DNA of 33,009 nucleotides, taken from NCBI GenBank assembly GCA_902793635.1, contig CADBEA010000024.1:1-33009 (forward strand), written 5' to 3'. This document shows positions 15,149 through 22,823 of the stretch, one piece after another. The position numbers and the translations under genes are program-made. The notes under the pieces are model-generated. The model was not told the origin of the DNA and made no database searches. It saw only the letters and a list, made by a program, of their open reading frames with translations. How positions within the stretch are numbered: the stretch's first letter is position 1; the number at the start of each line of letters is the position of its first letter. This DNA comes from an uncultured Erysipelotrichaceae bacterium (lineage in GTDB: Bacteria; Bacillota_I; Bacilli_A; Erysipelotrichales; Erysipelotrichaceae).

Positions 15149-16448
15149 TCAGGTGCTCTATCAGATCTATCCGCTGGGTTTCTGCGGCGCGCCGAAGCAC
15201 AATGACGGTGTTCAGGTCAGCAGGATCCTGCGGGTGATAGACTGGATTCCCCATTTCAAAAAACTCGGTATTACCGCGATCCTGTTCAACCCTGTTTTCG
15301 AAAGTGACAGACACGGCTATGACACCCGCGACTTCAGCAGGATCGACTGCCGTCTTGGTTCCAATGATGACTTTGTCGCCGTATGCAATGCCCTGCATGA
15401 TGCCGGCATCAAAGTGATCCTGGACGGTGTATTCAATCACGTCGGCCGCGGCTTCGGTTATTTCCAGGACGTTATACAGAGAAAATGGGATTCCCCGTAC
15501 AAAGACTGGTTCCATATCAACTTTGACGACCACAATCATCAGGACGGCTTCTGGTATGAAGGCTGGGAAGGTCATAACGAACTGGTCAAACTGAACATGA
15601 ATAACGAAACAGTGCGCCGTTATCTGATCGAACGGGCTGATCAGTGGATCGCTGAATTCGGCATTGACGGCCTGCGTCTCGATGTTGCCTACATGGTTGA
15701 TCGGAACTTCATGCGGGAACTGTGCGGCCATATCCGCTCCTATGATCCCGATTTCCTTTTTATCGGTGAAATGATCGGCGGTGACTACAACGTTCTGATG
15801 CAGGACGGCCTGCTCGACAGTGTCACCAACTATGAATGCCGCAAAGGCCTATACTCCTCGATGAATTCAAAAAACCTGTTTGAAATCGGTCATTCCCTGA
15901 ACAGACAGTTCGGCAGTGATCCCTGGACACTTTACCGCGGCCGGCATCTGCTTTCCTTCGTGGACAACCACGACGTTGACCGGCTGGCCAGTGTTCTGAG
16001 CGATGCAAGAGATCTGCCGCTGACCTATGCCCTGATGTTCGCCATGCCGGGCATGCCATGTATCTATTACGGCAGCGAATGGGGTGTCAAAGGGGCCAGG
16101 ACAAAGTTCACCGACCATCAGCTGCGGCCGGAATTCAAAACGCCGGAGTGGAATGATCTGAGTGACTATATTGCCCGTCTTTGTGAAATGCGCCGGTCAT
16201 ATTCCGTTTTCACCGACGGTGACTACAAACAGGTCTGGCTGCAGAACCAGCAGTATGTCTTCCGCCGTCGCAACGCAAAAGGCCAGCTGACCTTCGCTGT
16301 CAACATCAGCGATCAGCCGGTGGATGCCCACTTCGATCCGGAAGTGCAGGACGGCATCGACCTGTTCCAGAAGAAAAAGATTCACTTCTCTTCACCGATC
16401 CGCCTGGAAGCGAAAACGGCTTATTTCTGGTATACCGACTGGATCTGA
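15138..16448 (+). CDS. Glycoside hydrolase family 13 (alpha-amylase/neopullulanase-like)
   Basis: The 436-residue single-chain TIM-barrel protein shows all GH13 regions. These are VILDGVFNHVGRGF (region I, about 94-106), GIDGLRLDVAYM (nucleophile Asp182), FIGEMIGGDYN (acid/base Glu211) and SFVDNHDVDRL (His278, Asp279), with a small C-terminal beta domain. There is no signal peptide, so it acts in the cytoplasm, probably on imported malto-oligosaccharides or cyclodextrins. It lacks the N-terminal starch-binding domain of classical neopullulanases. The ATG at 15138 lies inside the nudC end, suggesting coupled expression. Confidence 0.9.
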   Translation: MDFNQVLYQIYPLGFCGAPKHNDGVQVSRILRVIDWIPHFKKLGITAILFNPVFESDRHGYDTRDFSRIDCRLGSNDDFVAVCNALHDAGIKVILDGVFNHVGRGFGYFQDVIQRKWDSPYKDWFHINFDDHNHQDGFWYEGWEGHNELVKLNMNNETVRRYLIERADQWIAEFGIDGLRLDVAYMVDRNFMRELCGHIRSYDPDFLFIGEMIGGDYNVLMQDGLLDSVTNYECRKGLYSSMNSKNLFEIGHSLNRQFGSDPWTLYRGRHLLSFVDNHDVDRLASVLSDARDLPLTYALMFAMPGMPCIYYGSEWGVKGARTKFTDHQLRPEFKTPEWNDLSDYIARLCEMRRSYSVFTDGDYKQVWLQNQQYVFRRRNAKGQLTFAVNISDQPVDAHFDPEVQDGIDLFQKKKIHFSSPIRLEAKTAYFWYTDWI

Positions 16449-16456
16449 ATCTGAAA

Positions 16457-16494
16457 AAAAGGCTTCTGAGATATATCTATCCCAGAAGTCTTTT
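16457..16494. terminator. Bidirectional terminator between GH13 and the pseudouridine synthase
   Basis: AAAAGGCTTCTG (16457-16468) pairs with CAGAAGTCTTTT (16483-16494) with one G-T pair. The gene on the minus strand ends inside this structure at 16477. Confidence 0.8.
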
Positions 16495-17349
16495 CATATC
16501 ATCAGCAGGTTCACATTCGATCTGAACAGGTTCCCTGGTAAACGGCTGTTCAAAAACCAGTTTTGAACAATGCAGAGCCGGCCGCGGTATTTGTTCCGTA
16601 TGTCCGCCATACAGTCTGTCACCGCATAACGGATGGCCCGCGTATGCCATACCGGCCCGGATCTGATGGGTGCGGCCGGTAATAATGGACACATGCAGGA
16701 CAGACAGGCTGCCATATTCGGCAGTCACTTCATATTCTGTCACACATTCCTGGCCGTCTCTGGCAATGCGGCGGTCACGATGACCTTCCTTCTTCGCCAG
16801 CCGGTAGCGCAGGATACCCTTTTTTTCTTCAAAAAGTCCTTCCGCGATGGCTGTATAAGTCTTTTTCAAAAGACCTTCTGTCCGCTGACGGGAAAGTCTT
16901 GCGGCCGCCGGCTGATTTTTCGCATACAGCATTATGCCGGAAACATCCTTGTCAAGCCGGCCTACTGCCCGGATCGTGAAGGATGGGCCGTAATAGTTCT
17001 GCAGCAGCGTGCCCATATCGTCATCGAGATGTTCATGGCTGGGATGACACGGCATGCCGGCCGGTTTGTTGACGACAACAAGGTCCTCGTCTTCGTAAAG
17101 GATCTGCGGTCTGCCGCTGATCCGTGTGTAGTGAGCCAGATCATAGTCGGGAAAACTGATTTCCAGTCTGTCACCGGTCTGCACAACAGCGGTGATATAG
17201 GCGGAACTGCCGTTGAGCAGGATCCCGTTTTCAGCAAACTTCAGACGCGAGATCTCACGTCTGGAAAGACCGACGGACTGAGACAAAACGGCCTTGATCT
17301 TAAGGCCGTTTAAATCTTCAGTAATCGGTATGACGATCGTTTTACGCAT
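16477..17349 (-). CDS. RluA-family 23S rRNA/tRNA pseudouridine synthase
   Basis: I chose ATG 17349 (290 residues) because the frame further upstream is antisense noise inside prfB and GAGG lies just before this ATG. An S4-like RNA-binding domain spans about 10-65, followed by the catalytic RluA domain. That domain has VVNKPAGMPCHPS, GRLDKDVSGIMLYAK with catalytic Asp133 (Val replaces the usual Thr before SG), the TGRTHQIR motif and GDRLYGG. It isomerises specific uridines in structured RNA. It is four bases downstream of prfB, so it is translationally linked to it. Length and S4 domain fit the RluD/YlyB group, but the exact site specificity cannot be assigned. Confidence 0.9.
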   Translation of the reverse strand: MRKTIVIPITEDLNGLKIKAVLSQSVGLSRREISRLKFAENGILLNGSSAYITAVVQTGDRLEISFPDYDLAHYTRISGRPQILYEDEDLVVVNKPAGMPCHPSHEHLDDDMGTLLQNYYGPSFTIRAVGRLDKDVSGIMLYAKNQPAAARLSRQRTEGLLKKTYTAIAEGLFEEKKGILRYRLAKKEGHRDRRIARDGQECVTEYEVTAEYGSLSVLHVSIITGRTHQIRAGMAYAGHPLCGDRLYGGHTEQIPRPALHCSKLVFEQPFTREPVQIECEPADDMKRLLG

Positions 17350-17353
17350 ATCC

Positions 17354-18458
17354 TCAGCCCTGGATCTGGCTGCGCAGATAGCTGTCGATGAAACCGTCCA
17401 GATCACCGTCCATGACGGCCTGGATATTGCCGGTTTCATGAGCGGTGCGCAGATCCTTGACCATGGAATACGGATGGAAGACATAGGAGCGGATCTGGGA
17501 TCCCCATTCATTCGCCTTCACTTCACCGCGGACCGCAGCCGCACGTTCTTCGTTCTCACGGATCTTTAACTGCAGCAGTTTCGATTTCAGCATGTTCAGG
17601 CACGCTTCACGGTTCTGCAGCTGTGATCTCTGGGTCTGACAGAAGACGACAATACCGGTCGGCTTATGGGTCATACGCACGGCACTGTCGGTCTTGTTGA
17701 TATGCTGACCGCCGGCACCGGAAGAACGCATGGTAATGACATCGAGATCCTTGTCGTCGATTTCAATATCCACATCATCCTCGAACTGAGGCATGACTTC
17801 CACCGAGGCAAAACTCGTATGTCTTCTGGCGTTCGAGTCAAACGGTGAAATTCTGACCAGACGGTGAACACCGTTTTCCGCTTTCAGATAGCCGTATGCC
17901 ATCGGACCTTCGATCAGCACCGAACATGACTTCATGCCGGCTTCTTCACCTTCCTGATAATCCATCAGGGTGATCTTGTAGCCGTGCCGTTCCGCCCATC
18001 GCATGTACATACGGTACAGCATGGAAGCCCAGTCCATGGCCTCGGTTCCGCCCGCGCCCGGGTGAATTTCGAGAATGGCATTGTGGTTGTCATATTCACC
18101 GGACAGAAGAACCTGAATCTCGAAGGCGTCAAACTTCTTCATGACATCAGTGTATTCTTCTTCGATGATCTCGTTCATATCCGGATCAAAAGATACCGAC
18201 AGTTCACTGATTCCTTCGGCAAGATCGGAAAGTCCGGCACTGAGACTTTCATAAGTGTCCAGCAGTCCCTTCAGCTGGTTTGTTTCGCGGATGATCTTCT
18301 GAGCTCTCTTCTGGTCGTTCCAGAAATCAGCCGCATTCATCAATTCGTTATTTTCGTTAATTTTCTCCTGCTTAGACGCGAGGTCAAAGAGAGGAGCCAA
18401 GCGACTCCAATTTGGCCTGGCTGCGAGCTACGCTCTGTTTCATTTCAAATAATTCCAT
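17354..18458 (-). CDS. prfB: Peptide chain release factor 2, made by programmed +1 frameshift
   Basis: Translation starts at ATG 18458 behind AGGAGG and reads 24 codons (MELFEMKQSVAR...) to an in-frame TGA at 18386-18384 in CTTTGAC. A +1 shift skips T18386 and continues from GAC at 18385 to the stop at 17354-17356, giving 367 residues, the usual RF2 length. The GGQ motif is in SGAGGQHINKTDSAVR. RF2 recognises UGA and UAA, and the in-frame UGA makes its synthesis self-regulated. The gene starts two bases after the secA stop and is followed by the pseudouridine synthase, so all three probably share a transcript. The usual Shine-Dalgarno stimulator before the shift site is missing. Confidence 0.95.
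18383..18408 (-). promoter_or_regulatory. prfB frameshift site with an upstream hairpin
   Basis: On the minus strand GGAGTC-GCTT-GGCTCC (18408-18393) forms a six-pair stem (one G-U) ending three bases before the shift codon CTT of CTTTGAC (18389-18383). The position is where AGGGGG normally lies in bacterial prfB genes. Confidence 0.7.
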
Positions 18459-18459
18459 A

Positions 18460-20820
18460 TTAAGCCTCCTGTTTCTGCTGAGCAGGGACGACACGGACGT
18501 TCATGCAGTAAGTCACGATGTCCTGTGAAATCGTCTGCATCATTCCCTGGAATAATTCATAACCTTCCTGGACATATGCCTGCAGCGGGTTCTTCGAAGC
18601 ATAGCCTCTCAGACCGATACCGTTGCGCAGCTTGTCCATTGTATCGATATGGTTGGACCAGGCACGGTCAAACATTCTGAGAGCGACTTCCTTTTCGATT
18701 CCCAGCATACGTCCTCTGATCGGTTCGATCTTCGTTTCATAATCCTGCCATGCCTTATCAAGGCAGATCTGGATGATATCGTTATTGTTTTTGCCTTCGA
18801 TTTCCGCAACCGACACAAGATCCTTGAAGCCGATATCGTTCAGACCTTTGACCAGGCTTACGCAGTCAACTTCCATCTGACGGGATTCCGGATCAACGTG
18901 GGAAGCGACCATGTCGGAAATGACCCGGCGGAACATATCATGAATGACGGAATGAACATCGTCATTTTCGAGAATGAAGTCTCTCTGTTCATACATGGTC
19001 TCACGCTGCTGACGCATGACGTCGTCATACTGAAGCAGCTGTTTACGGGCATCGTAGTTAACGCCTTCCACACGTCTTTGGGCACTGGAAATTGCCTTGG
19101 TGACCGTCTTGGATTCAATGACTTCGTCACCCAGTGAGGCGAACAGGCCTTCCATACGTTCGGATCCGAAACGGATCATCAGGTCATCCTGTACGGAGAC
19201 AAAGAAACGGGACATACCCGGGTCTCCCTGACGTCCGGAACGGCCGCGCAGCTGATTGTCGATACGTCTGGATTCATGACGTTCCGAACCAAGGACACAC
19301 AGACCGCCGAGTTCCTTGACACCTTCGCCGAGCTTGATGTCGGTACCACGGCCGGCCATGTTGGTGGCAATCGTAACCGCACCGATACGTCCGGCATGGG
19401 CAATGATGTCCGCTTCACGGGCATGGTTCTTCGCGTTCAGCACCTGGTGGGGAATCTTCCGTTCCTTCAGGTACTTGGAAATCAGTTCAGATGTTTCAAC
19501 AGCGATCGTGCCGACCAGGATCGGCTGGCCTTTGGCATGCCGTTCGACGACTTCGTCGACAAGCGCCTTGAATTTCGCCTTCTTGGTGCCATAGACAGCA
19601 TCCGGATAGTCAATACGCTTGATCGGTTTGTTGGTCGGAATCTCGACAACAAACATGTTATAGATTTCCAGGAATTCTTCTTCCTCTGTCTTGGCGGTAC
19701 CTGTCATACCGGCCAGCTTGTTGTACAGACGGAAGAAATTCTGATAAGTGATCGTCGCCAGGGTTGTTGTTTCCTGTTTGATGGAAATGCCTTCCTTGGC
19801 TTCCACAGCCTGATGCAGACCGTCAGACCACTGACGTCCCTTCATCAGACGGCCGGTGTTCGGATCGACGATGACGATTTCGTCTTCTTCCTCATCCACG
19901 ACATATTCAACGTCACGCATCATGACATAGTTTGCCTTCAGCGCCTGGTTGATATGGTGAAGCAGCTGGGTGTGTGTCAGATCGTACAGATTTTCGACCC
20001 GGAAGACACGCTCAGCCTTGGAAACACCCTGTTCCGTAAGCTGTACGGAACGGCTCTTGACGTCGACCTCATAGTCCTCTTCTTCCTTCAGACGTTTGAC
20101 AAACCGGTCAGTCTGCAGATAAAGATTTGCTGTCTGTTTCTGGCCGCCGGAAATAATCAGCGGTGTCCGGGATTCATCGATCAGGATCGAGTCGACTTCA
20201 TCGACGAGCGCGAAATTCAGACCGCGCAGAACTCTGTCCTGCACTCTTGTGACCATGTTGTCACGCAGATAGTCGAAACCCAGTTCCGAGTTTGTCGTAT
20301 AGGTAATATCACACGCGTAAGCTGCCCGTTTCTGTGGTTTGGAAAGCTGACGCAGATTCAGACCGACTGTAAGACCCAGCCATCTGTGAATCTGACCCAT
20401 CCATTCCGAGTCACGCTTGGAAAGATATTCATTGACGGTAACGACATGCACGCCCTTTCCTTCCAGAGCATTCAGGTAAACAGCCATGACAGAAGTCAGT
20501 GTCTTACCTTCACCGGTCTTCATTTCCGCAATATCGCCGCCCTGCAGGACAGCAGCACCCATCAGCTGCACCGGATACGGGAATTCCCCGATCACACGGC
20601 GGCAGGCTTCACGGGCTGTCGCGAAAGCTTCTGTGAAAATATCGTCCAGCGTTGCCCCGTTGGCAAGTTTTTCCTTCAGATAAGGAGTCATTGCCTTCAG
20701 GTCTTCATCTGACATGTTTTTGTATTTTTCTTCCAGTTCAAGAACTTTCTGGATCTTCTTTTCTACCTGTTTCAGTCTACGGCCATCTTCATTGAACAAT
20801 TTGGATATCAAATTTGCCAT
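18460..20820 (-). CDS. secA: Preprotein translocase ATPase SecA
   Basis: The 786-residue protein has the complete SecA motor. Walker A is MKTGEGKTLTS at about 100-110, the DEAD-like box is VDEVDSIL, the preprotein cross-linking domain follows, and GTDIKLGEGV and QLRGRSGRQGDPG form the second nucleotide-binding fold. A helical wing/scaffold domain ends the protein. It ends at VVPAQQKQEA without the C-terminal zinc-finger linker found in many SecA proteins, as in several Bacillota. It drives Sec-dependent export at the membrane. ATG 20820 follows TGGAGG. A near-consensus promoter lies 34 bp upstream and prfB begins two bases after its stop. Confidence 0.98.
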   Translation of the reverse strand: MANLISKLFNEDGRRLKQVEKKIQKVLELEEKYKNMSDEDLKAMTPYLKEKLANGATLDDIFTEAFATAREACRRVIGEFPYPVQLMGAAVLQGGDIAEMKTGEGKTLTSVMAVYLNALEGKGVHVVTVNEYLSKRDSEWMGQIHRWLGLTVGLNLRQLSKPQKRAAYACDITYTTNSELGFDYLRDNMVTRVQDRVLRGLNFALVDEVDSILIDESRTPLIISGGQKQTANLYLQTDRFVKRLKEEEDYEVDVKSRSVQLTEQGVSKAERVFRVENLYDLTHTQLLHHINQALKANYVMMRDVEYVVDEEEDEIVIVDPNTGRLMKGRQWSDGLHQAVEAKEGISIKQETTTLATITYQNFFRLYNKLAGMTGTAKTEEEEFLEIYNMFVVEIPTNKPIKRIDYPDAVYGTKKAKFKALVDEVVERHAKGQPILVGTIAVETSELISKYLKERKIPHQVLNAKNHAREADIIAHAGRIGAVTIATNMAGRGTDIKLGEGVKELGGLCVLGSERHESRRIDNQLRGRSGRQGDPGMSRFFVSVQDDLMIRFGSERMEGLFASLGDEVIESKTVTKAISSAQRRVEGVNYDARKQLLQYDDVMRQQRETMYEQRDFILENDDVHSVIHDMFRRVISDMVASHVDPESRQMEVDCVSLVKGLNDIGFKDLVSVAEIEGKNNNDIIQICLDKAWQDYETKIEPIRGRMLGIEKEVALRMFDRAWSNHIDTMDKLRNGIGLRGYASKNPLQAYVQEGYELFQGMMQTISQDIVTYCMNVRVVPAQQKQEA

Positions 20821-20853
20821 AAAACCTCCATTTTTTTAGCCTCAAGCCCTAAT

Positions 20854-20882
20854 ATTATACAGATATCAGGTATAAAAGGCAA
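20854..20882 (-). promoter_or_regulatory. secA promoter (sigma-A type)
   Basis: TTGCCT at 20882-20877 and TATAAT at 20859-20854 are spaced by exactly 17 bp on the minus strand. The start of transcription would be near 20847, 27 nt before the ATG. Confidence 0.75.
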
Positions 20883-20888
20883 TGAATC

Positions 20889-21491
20889 CTATAACCATCT
20901 GACATTTGCGGAAACCGCATAAATACACACTTTTCCGGCCTTCCTGCCAAGTGCCGCAAGAGCTCCCAGCGTCGTCGCTCCGGTCGTGATGGTATCATCA
21001 CACAGCAGGATCTTTTCCGGCAGCTGAACACCGTCCTTCAGGGCAATGTAATCCCGCATGGCAAGACGTTCCTCACGGCCCAGATGTTTCTGATCCTGAT
21101 CAGCCACTTTGACAAATGGTTCAATCATTGGCATCTTCAGACAGGCAAACATCAGACGCAGATGGCTGAAACCGCGGCGGTTTGTTTTCTCTTCGCTGCT
21201 GGGCAGCAGACACAGTGTATAGCCACGGTAGCGAAAGCGCAGCCGGCTGACGACCTCATACAGAAAAACGTCCTGCAGAGCTTCATCATTCAGTTCCTTG
21301 AACTGAATCAGGCAGCGGGAAAAAGCGTCGTTGTATACATAGGAACTTTCCACCGGCACACCGTCAAGCCGGAAACGGATGTGTTTCTTCCGCCACTGGC
21401 TGCGGCAGTTCTCACAGAGCGGATCCTGCGGATCGAACAGGTCACGGAAGGTTCCTTCATCACGGCTTTTGCCGCACATCAGACAGCGCAT
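20889..21491 (-). CDS. comFC: ComFC-like phosphoribosyltransferase-fold competence protein
   Basis: The 200-residue protein starts with a four-cysteine zinc motif (CLMC at 3-6, CENC near 26-29). It ends with the PRPP-loop ILLCDDTITTGATTLGA of the phosphoribosyltransferase fold. This is the ComFC/GntX pattern; ComFC acts with ComFA in DNA uptake during transformation. It overlaps the 3' end of the comFA remnant by 13 bp and would normally be cotranscribed with it. Because comFA is cut by the element upstream, comFC now has no obvious promoter of its own. Confidence 0.9.
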   Translation of the reverse strand: MRCLMCGKSRDEGTFRDLFDPQDPLCENCRSQWRKKHIRFRLDGVPVESSYVYNDAFSRCLIQFKELNDEALQDVFLYEVVSRLRFRYRGYTLCLLPSSEEKTNRRGFSHLRLMFACLKMPMIEPFVKVADQDQKHLGREERLAMRDYIALKDGVQLPEKILLCDDTITTGATTLGALAALGRKAGKVCIYAVSANVRWL

Positions 21492-22165
21492 GCGTTCGCC
21501 TCCCTGAGGGAAGCGGCACAGCGTTCCGCCTTTTCACTGCGCCGCCGGCAGAGAAACAGCACGTCCCCTTCCGGATACGCGAAGACCCGTCCCACCCGGC
21601 CGGCCATCTGAACCAGTCCCGCTTCATCAAAGATCCGGCTGTCCGCCTGAAAGACACAGACCTGAACATTTTCAATCGTCAAACCCCGCTCCATCACAGT
21701 CGTGCACAGCATCACGCCGTTTTTCTTCTCTTTGAATTTCCTGATTACTTCATCCCTGTTTTCGGTGTGACTGGTGCACAGACAGCACGAAAAGAATACC
21801 GACAGGAAATAATACAGATATTGGGCTTTTCTGATCGACGGCACAAACACCATGCAGGACTGTCGGCGGTGCTTCCGCAGCCACTGGATCAGTGAGAAAA
21901 ACATGATCTTATCCGGAACGACTTTAATTTCCGGAACCGGTAATGGGTGCCCGTGCGGTCTTCGGTTCAGAACGAGACGGATCAAAGTTCCCTCTTTTTC
22001 CTTTTTCAGCAATTCCTGATCCGGTGTGGCACTCAGACAGATCATATGCCCTTTCCGGCAGGTTTCGGCAATGCCGTGCAGCACCTCATTGCCGCGGAAG
22101 GGAAACGCGTCCGGCTCGTCCAGAATCAAAAGATCGAACGTCCGGTAATAGCGGTAGAGCTGATG
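21479..22165 (-). pseudogene. comFA: comFA 3' remnant, interrupted by a mobile element
   Basis: The leftward frame from about 22165 reads HQLYRYYRTFDLLILDEPDAFPF, the Walker B/DExD region of ComFA. It then shows LSATP (motif III), TTVMERGLTI (motif V) and QMAGRVGR (motif VI) to the natural stop at 21479. The zinc-binding N-terminus and Walker A half are missing. Upstream of HQL the frame runs into mobile-element DNA and contains no ComFA sequence. A TTG at 22129 could start a 216-residue fragment but has no ribosome site. ComFA is the helicase-like ATPase that pulls single-stranded DNA into the cell, so transformation by this route should be lost while the element is inserted. Confidence 0.88.
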
Positions 22166-22180
22166 CCTCTTCTTTATTAT
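22160..22180. other. Element/chromosome junction (attachment-site half)
   Basis: ComFA homology (HQLYRYY) ends at about 22165 and the recombinase frame reads straight through the junction for about 26 codons of out-of-frame comFA DNA. The exact crossover dinucleotide cannot be fixed without the other end or an empty site. Confidence 0.6.
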
Positions 22181-22736
22181 CTATATGCAATTCAACACCC
22201 TCACTGTTCCATACTGGGTGCAATGCTTTTTTGCGTCGGCGATCCTCTTTAAACCCACTTCCGTCAATACTTCTTTGAGATCCCCCTTTGAAAACAAAGG
22301 TAATTAAGTAAGGATCTGGTTCTCCGTTCGTATAACCACCCACAAGTATCGTTTCCACAAGAAGGTCAAATATTTCCGGACTAAATGATTCTAGACATTC
22401 TGAACCACTTAATACTTTTTTGAAATCATCTATGCTTCTGAAACTGTCTTCTTGACGTTTATAGGCATTTTTGAGATTTTCTTCCTCTTCTTTTAGTCTC
22501 TCCAGTTTCAGGATGTTTTCCTGCCGTTTCGCTTCATACTCATCATTATTGATTTTTTCTTCCATCAATAGGTCAATCATGCGCAGATTTCTGTCAGTAA
22601 TATCTTTTTGTTTTTTACGGTTTTCTGCTAATTCTGCATTAATGTCCGTATGGAATATAGCTCCCTTTGATGATTCTATAAGATCGATTATGATCTCATT
22701 CTTTTCTTTCACAAGTTTGTTGAAGCATCCATACTT
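22166..22736 (-). pseudogene. C-terminal fragment of a large serine recombinase
   Basis: The open frame (from the stop before 22736, GTG at 22712) encodes a long charged coiled coil of about 90 residues. A compact tail follows with FDLLVETILVGGYTNGEPDPYLITFVFKGG, the pattern at the end of Tn4451/TnpX-type large serine recombinases. The N-terminal catalytic resolvase domain and zinc ribbon are absent; upstream is only 88 bp before the coupling-protein stop. A seven-codon ORF (MDASTNL) behind GAGGTG overlaps the GTG as GTGA, so a fragment could still be translated. Its position against the comFA junction is where an element's integrase normally sits. I consider it inactive alone. Confidence 0.72.
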
Positions 22737-22793
22737 TTACACCTCATTCCCTTTATTCATCTGTTGAAACTTGTACTGTTTCTAAACACTTAC

Positions 22794-22808
22794 GGGGCAA
22801 ATTGCCCC
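22794..22808. repeat. Element palindrome copy 1
   Basis: GGGGCAAATTGCCCC, extended to 17 bp by flanking C/G. It lies 15 bp after the coupling-protein stop, between that gene and the recombinase fragment. Confidence 0.9.
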
Positions 22809-22823
22809 GAATACTTGTTTCTG

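Noticed and set aside
19276-20712. A 478-codon open frame on the plus strand opposite secA
   Set aside because: It is a shadow of the strongly conserved secA frame, with no ribosome site and low-complexity His/Phe/Asp composition typical of antisense frames.
22086-22165. The last 26 codons of the recombinase frame
   Set aside because: This part is comFA DNA read out of frame after the junction and does not belong to the original recombinase.
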